Below are positions 50,410-58,485 of a DNA stretch of 64,000 nucleotides, in pieces (position 1 is the stretch's first letter; every line of letters starts with the position of its first letter). The stretch is from Clostridiales bacterium (GTDB lineage Bacteria > Bacillota > Clostridia > Oscillospirales > Oscillospiraceae), in NCBI GenBank assembly GCA_902363045.1, contig CABIYX010000008.1, positions 1-64,000 of the forward strand, given 5' to 3'. A model generated the notes under the pieces. It was given only the letters and a program-made list of their open reading frames with translations. It was not told the DNA's origin and searched no databases. The translations under genes and the position numbers were made by a program.

Positions 50410-51261
50410 ATGGATTGGAAACACATTTTACCGGACCTGTGCCGCGGCCGCGTCGAGAGCCGCTTTGTGCCCGCTGAGCGCGGGCTTCCCGTGGGAGCCA
50501 GCCGCTTCGGCGGCCGGCCGGACGTGCCCGCCGGCTTCACCTGGCCTGTCTTTGAAACCGCGGTCCCGGAGGATGAGACCGTCAGGCCCCGCCCCCTGGC
50601 CTTCCTGGCCCAGTTCGACTGCGCCGGCCTGGCCCCGCTGGACCGGGAGGGCTTATTGCCCAAAACGGGGCTGCTGTCCTTCTTTTACGAGCTGGGCTCC
50701 CAGCGGTGGGGCTATGATCCCAAGGACGCGGGCTGCGCCCGGGTGTACTGGTTCAACGGGGAGCCTCTGGCCCCGGCGGATTTCCCGGCGGATCTGCCGG
50801 AGGACTTCCGGCTGCCGGAGCTGGCGGCGGAGCTGTCCGCCGGTGTGGACGCGCCGGACTTTCAGGATGCCTGCCCTGCTCTGGGGTACGACTGGACGGC
50901 CAACGACTACCGCTATTTTGACGCGGCCCGGCGGGAGCTGGGACTGGACTATCCGGCGAATCTGAGCAAGCTGCTGGGCTGGCCGGACATTATCCAGAAC
51001 AACATGACCCTGGAGTGTGAACTGGTCTCCCGGGGGCACTACCTGGGAGGCAAGTGGGAGAGTGTCCCGTTGGAGGAGCGGGACCAGCTCCGGAAGCCCA
51101 GCGTGGAGGGGTGGCAGCTGCTGTTCCAGCTGGACACTGTGGAGAGCGGCGGCTTCGAGCTGATGTTCGGTGACTGCGGGCGCATCTATTTTTACATTCG
51201 GAACGAGGATCTGGCGGCCCGGCGGTTTGACCGGGTGTGGCTGATCCAGCAGTGCTGCTGA
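50410..51261 (+). CDS. YwqG/DUF1963 family protein
   Basis: A 283-residue soluble protein. S-R-F-G-G-R-P-D-V-P, L-A-F-L-A-Q-F-D, G-L-L-S-F-F-Y and C-terminal W-Q-L-L-F-Q-L-D-T plus F-G-D-C-G-R-I-Y-F-Y-I match DUF1963/YwqG, a family of unknown function often found near toxin-immunity or stress genes. ATG at 50410 follows AAAGGA. It is the first of a three-gene unit with an unknown protein and a nitrilase. Confidence 0.9.
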   Translation: MDWKHILPDLCRGRVESRFVPAERGLPVGASRFGGRPDVPAGFTWPVFETAVPEDETVRPRPLAFLAQFDCAGLAPLDREGLLPKTGLLSFFYELGSQRWGYDPKDAGCARVYWFNGEPLAPADFPADLPEDFRLPELAAELSAGVDAPDFQDACPALGYDWTANDYRYFDAARRELGLDYPANLSKLLGWPDIIQNNMTLECELVSRGHYLGGKWESVPLEERDQLRKPSVEGWQLLFQLDTVESGGFELMFGDCGRIYFYIRNEDLAARRFDRVWLIQQCC

Positions 51262-51277
51262 CAGGGAGGGACGGAGC

Positions 51278-52543
51278 ATGAAGCTTGGGATCGTCTTTCA
51301 GGGGGAGTGCCGCAACAAGGACAACGTGGTCCGGGCGGTGCAGCGGATGGCAAAGGAGAAGGGCTACCGTGTGGGCGCCTGGAAGGAAGGGATGCGGGTG
51401 GTGCTGTGTCCCACCGGATATGTGGATCTGGGCTGGGTCCCGGTCCGGAGCTTTTTTGGCCGGTGGAAGATCACCGGCAGCTGTGTCAGCGTACCCGCAG
51501 GCCCCGGCTTTCACCGGGCGGCGGCGGAGCTGATCCAGGCGCTGGGCGAGAAAGCGATCAAGGATATGGAGTGGAAGGACAGCACCGGTTATCTGGAGGA
51601 CCCGGATTTTGAGGCCCTCCGCCGGGACACCTTCGAGCCCTGGCTGGCGGAGCAGCTGAACCAGGCCCTGGAGGAGCTGGACCGGGATCCGGAGGGGGAG
51701 GTCCGCCTGTTCTGGGACGAGGATCAGTATTGGCCGGAGAAGGTCCCGGGGACGGTAGTGACGCCGGTGGGCCGCTTCTCCCGGCAGTGGCTGGCGCAGC
51801 GTCTGGAGCAGGGCGCGCTCCGGGAGCTGAGCGAGCGGATGTTCCTGTGGAACGAGCCGGGGCACGACGCCCGCTTCCACCGCAACTGCGCCCTGAAGCG
51901 GCTGTGGGAGGACTGCTATTTCGCGCCCTCTGACCGCAGCGGAGAGGACGCCCAGATCAACGGCCTGATTTTGGATGAACTGGAAAAGGCGGCCAACATG
52001 GATCCGGAGCTCCCCCTACCGGTGGAGACCTATCGGGAGCTGTGCATCCTGGACGACCGGGGCTTCGGCCTGCCGGAGGACGTCCCGGAGCTGGAGGAGG
52101 AGTTCTCCCCCGGCTACCACAAGGGGGAGGTGACCCAGGCGTTCGACACCCTGCGCTTCCCTCTGCCCGGCGTGTACCGCTATGAGTGGAACGAGGACGG
52201 CCGGGGAGGCGGAGGCTGCATCTGGTGGGACGAGGAGAGCGACAGCCCTCTCTGGCGCGTCAGCGGCTACCGCAGCAAGAATGTGAAGGCGGCGTGGAAC
52301 GCCGACCTGACAGATTTTTCCGATGTGGAGACCAGGGAGGAGCCTGGCTTCAGCGCCCACTGGGGCTGGAAGGAGCTGGAGCAGAGAACGGACCCGGAGA
52401 AGCCCATGTACCAGGTGCTGGGCGAGGTGGCGGCGGGTCCCACCCTGTTTGTCTTTACCGTGACCTTCTCCCTGCCGGAGGAGCGGGAGAACATCTATGC
52501 CCGGATCCGCCGGATCGAGGCGGTGGAGAGAGAGGAGGCGTGA
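51278..52543 (+). CDS. Protein of unknown function
   Basis: A 421-residue soluble, acidic protein without signal peptide or membrane helix. Trp is frequent (W-K-D-S-T-G-Y near 105; W-D-E-D-Q-Y-W-P near 147; G-G-G-C-I-W-W-D-E-E near 310). I recognise no domain. It begins 17 bases after the YwqG gene with a GGGAGGG site and overlaps the nitrilase start region, so the three are probably one operon. Confidence 0.75.
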   Translation: MKLGIVFQGECRNKDNVVRAVQRMAKEKGYRVGAWKEGMRVVLCPTGYVDLGWVPVRSFFGRWKITGSCVSVPAGPGFHRAAAELIQALGEKAIKDMEWKDSTGYLEDPDFEALRRDTFEPWLAEQLNQALEELDRDPEGEVRLFWDEDQYWPEKVPGTVVTPVGRFSRQWLAQRLEQGALRELSERMFLWNEPGHDARFHRNCALKRLWEDCYFAPSDRSGEDAQINGLILDELEKAANMDPELPLPVETYRELCILDDRGFGLPEDVPELEEEFSPGYHKGEVTQAFDTLRFPLPGVYRYEWNEDGRGGGGCIWWDEESDSPLWRVSGYRSKNVKAAWNADLTDFSDVETREEPGFSAHWGWKELEQRTDPEKPMYQVLGEVAAGPTLFVFTVTFSLPEERENIYARIRRIEAVEREEA

Positions 52544-52545
52544 CC

Positions 52546-53376
52546 GTGGAGAAGCGTTGGATCCACGCGGCGGTGTGCCAGCTGGGGGCGGAGTCGCCTA
52601 ATCCCGGGGAGAATCTGGACCGGGCGGAGGCGCTGGTCCGGGAGGCGGCCCGGGGGATGCCTGACCTGGACCTCATCCTGCTGCCGGAGTGCGTGGACTT
52701 CCTGGCCCGCTCCCCGGAGGAGGCGCTGACGCTGGCCCAGCCCATCCCCGGCCCCTATACCATGCGGATGTCCCGCCTGGCCCGGGAGCTCCATGTCAAT
52801 CTGGTCCCCGGGAGCATCACGGAGCGGACGGAGTCGGGCAAGGTGCGCAACACCACAGTTTGGATCGACCGGGAGGGGAAGATCCTGGGGCGGTACTCCA
52901 AGCTGCACCTGTTTGACGCCCTGAACTACCGGGAATCTGACCACGTCCAGGCAGGAGACGAGATCTGCCTGCTGGACACGGACATTGGCCGGGTGGGCAT
53001 CCAGATCTGCTATGACTGCCGCTTTCCGGAGCTGGCCCGCACCCAGGTGCTGAAGGGGGCGGATCTGCTGTGCGTCATGGCCTGCTTTCCCCTGGGCGCG
53101 CCTCTGCCTGTCCGGACGGAGCACTGGGATCTGCTGATCGATTCCATGGCCCTGCTGAACCAGACCTGGGTGTGCGCCGCCAACCAGCTGGGAGCCGTGG
53201 CCGGCCAGCATCCCTTTGGGCGCAGCCGGATCACCGATCCCTGGGGCACCGCGGTGGCGGTGGCGGGCGGGCGGCCCGGCGTCATTTACGGCGTGCTGGA
53301 TCTGGAGTACCAGCGGGAGTGCCGGGAGCAGGTGGGCGGCCTGCGCAACCGCCGCCCGGAGTTATACTTCCAGTAA
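52546..53376 (+). CDS. Carbon-nitrogen hydrolase (nitrilase superfamily amidase)
   Basis: A 276-residue cytoplasmic amidase with the Glu-Lys-Cys triad: L-L-P-E-C (Glu near 46), Y-S-K-L-H-L-F (Lys near 118) and Q-I-C-Y-D-C-R-F-P-E (Cys near 152). It most resembles NIT2/omega-amidase-type members, but the substrate is uncertain. AGGAGG lies seven bases before the GTG at 52546. An earlier GTG at 52540 overlaps the previous stop. Confidence 0.9.
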   Translation: MEKRWIHAAVCQLGAESPNPGENLDRAEALVREAARGMPDLDLILLPECVDFLARSPEEALTLAQPIPGPYTMRMSRLARELHVNLVPGSITERTESGKVRNTTVWIDREGKILGRYSKLHLFDALNYRESDHVQAGDEICLLDTDIGRVGIQICYDCRFPELARTQVLKGADLLCVMACFPLGAPLPVRTEHWDLLIDSMALLNQTWVCAANQLGAVAGQHPFGRSRITDPWGTAVAVAGGRPGVIYGVLDLEYQRECREQVGGLRNRRPELYFQ

Positions 53377-53394
53377 CAGGAAGAGACTATGAGA

Positions 53395-53434
53395 AGATCC
53401 CCCGCACCGGTTCACAGGCCGGTGCGGGGGATCT
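53395..53434. terminator. Terminator between convergent units
   Basis: A perfect 16-bp GC-rich stem (53395-53410 with 53419-53434) and 8-nt loop. The T-tract is weak on both strands. Confidence 0.7.
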
Positions 53435-53466
53435 GCATTTGAAAGAAAAATGAACTGTTCCGGATG

Positions 53467-55137
53467 TTACCCTGGATAACAGCCGCCTCCGATGAACTCC
53501 CGCAGCAGGGAGGTGCGGGGCACGTCGTCGGCTGGAACAGGCAGGAAATAGCTGAGGAATTTCAGCAGCCGCTTGGCCTCGATGTACTCCTCGCAGTCCT
53601 TGGGCACGGCAAAGAGCAGCGGCTCCACATAGGGCTTCAGCAGGGCAGTCTCATAGAGCAGGGCGGAGTTGAAGATTACATCCGCGCTGTCCTGGTGGGG
53701 GAAGATGTTTCGCTCCTCCCCACGGCGGACGGAGGGCCACAGCTGGATGGTGGCCCGGGCGTTATAGCCCCGGGTGCGGGCGTCCCGCTCGATCCGGCGG
53801 AGCAGGCGGGCGTCTGTGGTGGGGATGCGGTTGTGGTCGTCCACATTCAGTGTGGTCAGACAGCTGATGTAGATGCGGTATTTGCTCTCCTTGGGCAGGG
53901 AGTGGGAGAACTGGTCGTTCAGGCAGTGGATGCCCTCGATGACCAGGATGTCCTGGGGACCAAGGGTGAGCAGGTCGCCGTTGTACTCCCGGGCGCCCTT
54001 TTTGAAGTTGAAGTGGGGGAGCTCCACCGTTTCGCCGCTCAGAAGCCGCACCATATCCCGGTTGAACAGCTCCACATCCATGGCGCCCAGACCCTCAAAG
54101 TCGTACTGGCCGTTTTCATCCCGGGGGGTGTCCTCCCGGTTTTTGAAGTAGTTGTCGGTGGCGATGGCGTGGGGGCGCATCCCCCGGGCCAACAGCTGGG
54201 TGGACAGGCGGTGGGAGAAGGTGGTCTTTCCGGAGGAGGAGGGACCGGCGATCATCACAAAGCGCACGTCCCGCCGTCTGGCGATCTCCTCAGCGATGTC
54301 TCCGATCTGCTTCTCCATCAGGGCCTCCTGAGCCAGGATCATCTGGGTGGCGCCTCCCTGGGCGATACGCTGGTTCATCTCCGCCACGTTGGAGATGTGG
54401 AGGGCCTCCGAACGGAGGGTGGCGTCGTGGAGGGCCTGAAAGACCTTGATGGGGGGCGTGAACGCCCCAAGGCGGCAGGGGTCCCGCAGATCGGGCAGCC
54501 GCAGGACGAAGCCGTCCTCGAAGATCTGGAGGGCGAACCACTTCAGATAGCTGGTGTCCGGGACCATATAGCCGTAAAAATAGTCGGAGAAATCCTCTAA
54601 GGAATAGACGTTGACCCGGGAGCTGATCCGGAAGCTGAGCAGCTGCGCCTTGTCCAGCATCCCACGGCTGCGGAACAGCTCGATCGCGTCCTCGGTGCTG
54701 AGAGAGGTTTTCCGGATGGGGACTGCCTGGCGGACCAGCTGGCGCATCCGCTCCTCCACCCGGTCCAGAAGGGCCTGGTCCAGGCTGAAGTCCCCCTTGG
54801 CCCGGATGAACAGGGCGCGGCTGATGGAGTACTCCACTGAGACGCGCCGGACGCGCTCCGCCCCCACCGTGTCGTAAAAGGCGGCCAGCATCAGAAAGAC
54901 CACGCTGCGCTCATAGGTCTGGCGTCCCGGCCGGTCCGCCGCGGTGAGCATACGCAGGGTGCAGTCCCGGTCCAGGGGCTTGTTCAGCTCGCACAGCTTT
55001 CCGTCCCGGTCCACCAGGAGGATGTCGCTGGGATAGCGGTCCTGCACATCGGCGGCAATGGCCTGATAGGGGGTCCCCAGGGGGTAGTCCCGGGCCTCCC
55101 CGTCTACGATCACAGTCCTTGTGCTTGTCATTTCCAT
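53467..55137 (-). CDS. Nucleoside kinase with TGS/ThrRS-like N-terminus
   Basis: A 556-residue protein. Residues 1-65 resemble a TGS domain, and the following region resembles the ThrRS/AlaRS second additional domain, though the usual HxxxH metal motif is not evident. The C-terminal half is a uridine-kinase-type P-loop domain (G-P-S-S-S-G-K-T-T near 300; A-T-D-N-Y-F; I-E-G-I-H-C-L-N-D). This architecture is known in clostridia and Thermotoga; the preferred nucleoside is uncertain. ATG at 55137 has GGAGG seven bases upstream, although a longer frame exists. Confidence 0.9.
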   Translation of the reverse strand: MEMTSTRTVIVDGEARDYPLGTPYQAIAADVQDRYPSDILLVDRDGKLCELNKPLDRDCTLRMLTAADRPGRQTYERSVVFLMLAAFYDTVGAERVRRVSVEYSISRALFIRAKGDFSLDQALLDRVEERMRQLVRQAVPIRKTSLSTEDAIELFRSRGMLDKAQLLSFRISSRVNVYSLEDFSDYFYGYMVPDTSYLKWFALQIFEDGFVLRLPDLRDPCRLGAFTPPIKVFQALHDATLRSEALHISNVAEMNQRIAQGGATQMILAQEALMEKQIGDIAEEIARRRDVRFVMIAGPSSSGKTTFSHRLSTQLLARGMRPHAIATDNYFKNREDTPRDENGQYDFEGLGAMDVELFNRDMVRLLSGETVELPHFNFKKGAREYNGDLLTLGPQDILVIEGIHCLNDQFSHSLPKESKYRIYISCLTTLNVDDHNRIPTTDARLLRRIERDARTRGYNARATIQLWPSVRRGEERNIFPHQDSADVIFNSALLYETALLKPYVEPLLFAVPKDCEEYIEAKRLLKFLSYFLPVPADDVPRTSLLREFIGGGCYPG

Positions 55138-55224
55138 GAAATAGCCTCCTCTGCTCTGCGGAGCGTTTCCGTTCCGGTGGTGATCCCGCTGCCTGGGCGG
55201 GACTGCGGCAGGTCGGAGCGGGAG

Positions 55225-55256
55225 AAAAAACGCCGTGCAGCTTTGGCTGCACGGCG
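55225..55256 (-). terminator. Terminator of the SLH-domain glycosidase gene
   Basis: An 11-bp stem CGCCGTGCAGC / GCTGCACGGCG with a 4-nt loop, followed on the minus strand by TTTTTT. Confidence 0.9.
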
Positions 55257-55340
55257 AGTTTCCGTTCCGTTGGACAGGGCCCGGGGCCCGCCGTTTTTCT
55301 ATTATACCAGACCGGGCGGGATCTATCAAGGGCGCCCCGC

Positions 55341-58175
55341 TCAGGGAAGGCGGATGTAATCGGAAGAGGCCCAGCCGGTGACCGCCTGACCGGCGGCATC
55401 GGAAAAGAGGACCTGATACCAGCCCGGAGTCTCAGTGTCCAGAAGGACCACCCGGCTTCCGGTGTTCAGATGGGAGATGACCGGCTCCTCCTGGCTGGGG
55501 CCGGAGCGCACCCGGAGGTTCGGCTCCGCGGTGACCACACCGATCTGCCCGGCGGGGCCGCACCGGAGGACCGCCTCCGCGGTGAGAGGGCCGCAGGAGG
55601 CCGTGATGGTGACGGTGGCCTCGCCGCTGCCGGCGTAGACATTGGTGACAACGCCCTCCGGCGAGACCGCGGCCACGGAGGGATCACTGGAGCGCCAGGT
55701 GATGGGCTCCTCGCCGCTGGACAGCCGGGCGGTGAGCTGGAGGGTCTCCGCCGAAGCCAGGGTCCCATCCGTCTGGCTGAGGATCAGCTGGGCGTCCGGG
55801 TCCACCTGGGGGACGTCGGGGGTATCCGGGGACTCAGGGGTCTCGGGAGTCTCAGGCTGGCTGGCGGGGTCATAGGTGAGCAGCTGGTAGAGCAGGGCGG
55901 CCATCTCCGCCCGGGTCAGCTGCCCCTTGGGGTTGAGCACGCCGCCCGCGCCGCTGGCCAGGCCCTGGGACACCAGGGCGGCCGCGTGGGGCCGGGCGTA
56001 CTCCGCGATCTGGTCCCGGTCAGCGAACTGGTCCAGTACAGTGAGGTCGGGCTCCGGGCTGCTCAGGCCCAGCAGGGGCATGGCCTGGTGCAGGATGGTG
56101 AAGGCCTGCTCCCGGGTGACCAGGTCGGTAGGGCCGAACAGGCCCTCCGCCACGCCGGAGACCAGGTGGTTGGCACTGGCCCAGGTGATGGCCTGGGCGT
56201 AGTAGTCGGAGGGGGAAACGTCGGAGAAGCCGGACGAGCCGGTGACCGCGGGCTTGCCCAGGGCGTTATACAGCATCAGCACAAAGTCGCCACGGCGGAT
56301 GGAGTGGTCCCGGCCGAACTCCGTGCTGGAGACGCCGCTGACGATGCCGTGCTCATAGCAGTATTCCACCGCCGGATAGGACCAGTGCTCCGGGGTCACA
56401 TCGTTGTGGACGTTCTCAAGCCCCACAGTCACCTTGCTGGTGAGCCCGCCGGCAGTGGCGGTGATGGTCCCGCTGCTGCCCGTTCCGCCGGAGGTGAACA
56501 CGCCGTCCGGCGTGATGCTGCCCACATCGCCCTCCACGCTCCAGGTCACTCCGCCGGAGCCGGGGCGCAGGGCCTCCCGGGACCAGTAGGAGCCGGAGGC
56601 GGTCAGCTGGACGCTCTCCCCAGCCTTCAGCGAGAGAGAGGTGAGGGGGGAGGTGCCGCCCGCCTTGGAGACGGTGAGGGAGGTCAGCGCATCCACCACA
56701 TGGATCTGGGCGGAGCCCTTCAGGTCCATGTCCCGGGAGCGGATGGCGATCTCATCGGTCCCCGCCCGGTCCCCGGCGGTGTAGATGCTGCCGTTGAAGG
56801 AGCCCAGCCCGTTCTGGGAGGAGAACTCCGCGTCGGAGACGCGGCTGGATACCGTGGCGGCGCCGCTGTCCACGGCGGCCACGTCGCCCAGTGTCAGGGA
56901 GGAGCCGGTGAGCACGGTCAGACCGTCCTCCCGGAGGGCCAGGCGCTCCGGCTCCCGGTCTGTGGGGGCGTCGGTGACCAGCAGGATGAAGGTGGCGCAG
57001 GCCCGGAGAGAGCCGCCGGAGGGGGAATTGTCCACCGCCGGGGCACTGCTGCCCGGAAGCAGGACGCTGAGGGTGGTGGAGCCGCCGCCGTCCAGGTTCA
57101 CCGCCCACTGGCAGCCCTGCTGGAGCAGCTCGTCGGCCAGGTCCTTCTGGGTCAGTCCGGCGGAGTAGCCGGACTGCCGGCCGTCCACCGCGTAGAACAC
57201 CATGGTGCCGTCCTCCTTCACCCCCACCGCGGTGCGGGGGGCCTGTCCGGTGGCGTAGTGCCAGGTGGAGCTGTCCGTCATTTTTCCGCCGGCGATCATA
57301 ATATCGCCGCAGCCCCCCGCCCACTGGGCGTCGGAGATGGCGCGGTCGGAGCAGGAGGCGGACAGGGTGACCTTGTCCCCCACCTGATAGCTGGCGAACA
57401 GCTCGGCAAAGCCGGACTCATAGGCGGCGGTGAGGATATAGTTGTCCTCCCCGATGGTGACGGCGTCCTGGGTCTCGAAGACCTCCGTGACCTCCAAAGT
57501 GAGCTCGCCGTTGACGGTGAGGGGGGTGTCCCGGTCATCCTCTGTGACTTGGAAACGGACCATCCGGCCGCCGGCGGAGTCGGTGCGAGTGGAGACGGAG
57601 GAGAAGTCCTCATTATAAAGGTAGAGCCCGCCGGAGGAGTTGCGCCACTTGTTGAAGTGGGTGAGGGAAACCGAGCTGTCATCCCGGCGGTTGGTCAGGG
57701 TGAGTTCCACCTGTGGGGAGGCGGACAGCTCCAGACGGTCGTCCACCACGGAGATGGCATGGTTTCCCTCCGGGCTGGACTTGTATACCCCCTCCTCGAT
57801 GGAGATGCCGTTGGGGATGCCGCTGCCCATAGTGAAAAAGTCGCTATTGATGCCGCCCACCACATGGTATCCCAAACTCTCTGCATAGCTGACCGCCTTG
57901 TTAATGGTGGCGGCCCCGTAAATGGTGCCGGAGGACTGGACCATGATGGGGGTGACGTCGCTGCCCGGCTCCAGCTGGAAGGAGAAACTTTCAATCCGGC
58001 CGGAGGAGGGGTGCTCCGAGATGGTATTGATGTACGTCAGGCCGTCGGCCAGGGTGCGGGAGGTGCTCAGCCGCGTCGTGCCGGCGGAGGCGAAGGCGGA
58101 CGGGACGAGCAGCGCCGCGGTCAGCACCAGGGCGGCGGCGCGCTTGGACAGATCGTGCAGGTTGGGATACTTCAT
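55341..58175 (-). CDS. Secreted phosphodiester glycosidase (NAGPA domain) with Big2, SLH and SH3 domains
   Basis: A 944-residue exported protein. Signal peptide to about residue 30. The NAGPA/phosphodiester glycosidase domain (about 60-400) has G-G-I-N-S-D-F-F, R-T-A-V-G-V-K-E-D-G-T and N-L-D-G-G-G-S-T-T. Ig-like Big2-type stretches follow (about 410-570). Three SLH repeats (about 575-750: H-W-S-Y-P-A-V-E-Y-C; F-S-D-V-S-P-S-D-Y-Y; L-T-R-A-E-M-A-A-L-L-Y) anchor it to secondary wall polymers. A Pro/Glu/Thr linker, another Big2 unit and a C-terminal SH3b domain (residues about 875-944) complete it. It is probably a cell-surface enzyme acting on phosphodiester-linked glycans. Confidence 0.92.
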   Translation of the reverse strand: MKYPNLHDLSKRAAALVLTAALLVPSAFASAGTTRLSTSRTLADGLTYINTISEHPSSGRIESFSFQLEPGSDVTPIMVQSSGTIYGAATINKAVSYAESLGYHVVGGINSDFFTMGSGIPNGISIEEGVYKSSPEGNHAISVVDDRLELSASPQVELTLTNRRDDSSVSLTHFNKWRNSSGGLYLYNEDFSSVSTRTDSAGGRMVRFQVTEDDRDTPLTVNGELTLEVTEVFETQDAVTIGEDNYILTAAYESGFAELFASYQVGDKVTLSASCSDRAISDAQWAGGCGDIMIAGGKMTDSSTWHYATGQAPRTAVGVKEDGTMVFYAVDGRQSGYSAGLTQKDLADELLQQGCQWAVNLDGGGSTTLSVLLPGSSAPAVDNSPSGGSLRACATFILLVTDAPTDREPERLALREDGLTVLTGSSLTLGDVAAVDSGAATVSSRVSDAEFSSQNGLGSFNGSIYTAGDRAGTDEIAIRSRDMDLKGSAQIHVVDALTSLTVSKAGGTSPLTSLSLKAGESVQLTASGSYWSREALRPGSGGVTWSVEGDVGSITPDGVFTSGGTGSSGTITATAGGLTSKVTVGLENVHNDVTPEHWSYPAVEYCYEHGIVSGVSSTEFGRDHSIRRGDFVLMLYNALGKPAVTGSSGFSDVSPSDYYAQAITWASANHLVSGVAEGLFGPTDLVTREQAFTILHQAMPLLGLSSPEPDLTVLDQFADRDQIAEYARPHAAALVSQGLASGAGGVLNPKGQLTRAEMAALLYQLLTYDPASQPETPETPESPDTPDVPQVDPDAQLILSQTDGTLASAETLQLTARLSSGEEPITWRSSDPSVAAVSPEGVVTNVYAGSGEATVTITASCGPLTAEAVLRCGPAGQIGVVTAEPNLRVRSGPSQEEPVISHLNTGSRVVLLDTETPGWYQVLFSDAAGQAVTGWASSDYIRLP

Positions 58176-58263
58176 GTTGACGCTCCTTATTCGTCTGGAG
58201 ATGGATATGTACAGGCGGGCCCCGGACGGGGCCGGAGGAAAAAGCGAAAATGGAATAGACCTC

Positions 58264-58292
58264 ATTATAGCAGGAACGATCTTTGATTTCAA
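58264..58292 (-). promoter_or_regulatory. Sigma-A promoter of the SLH-domain glycosidase gene
   Basis: Minus strand TTGAAA (58287-58292), 17-bp spacer, TATAAT (58264-58269), about 90 bases before the start codon. Confidence 0.75.
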
Positions 58293-58403
58293 TGCGGACA
58301 GCCCGCCAAAAAACGGCAGAAGCGGAAACTTTAATAAAAATTTAAGAAACAGGTGGAAAGTATGAACAGACCATGAATCCCGATGGAAACTGTGGGAGAG
58401 CGG

Positions 58404-58432
58404 TTGAAAAAGGGGGTGGGTTGGTGTACAAT
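58404..58432 (+). promoter_or_regulatory. Sigma-A promoter of the murJ/polysaccharide operon
   Basis: TTGAAA (58404-58409), 17-bp spacer, TACAAT (58427-58432), about 50 bases before the murJ start, divergent from the glycosidase promoter. Confidence 0.75.
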
Positions 58433-58485
58433 AAAGCGATTCGCCCCCGGACTGGGGGCGGGGTATGGAGAGAGGAGAGGAAACA

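Noticed and set aside
55470..58286. A 938-codon open frame on the plus strand opposite the SLH-domain glycosidase
   Set aside because: It is antisense to a well-supported gene; its translation is low-complexity Gly/Val/Gln-rich and arises from the GC-rich third codon positions.
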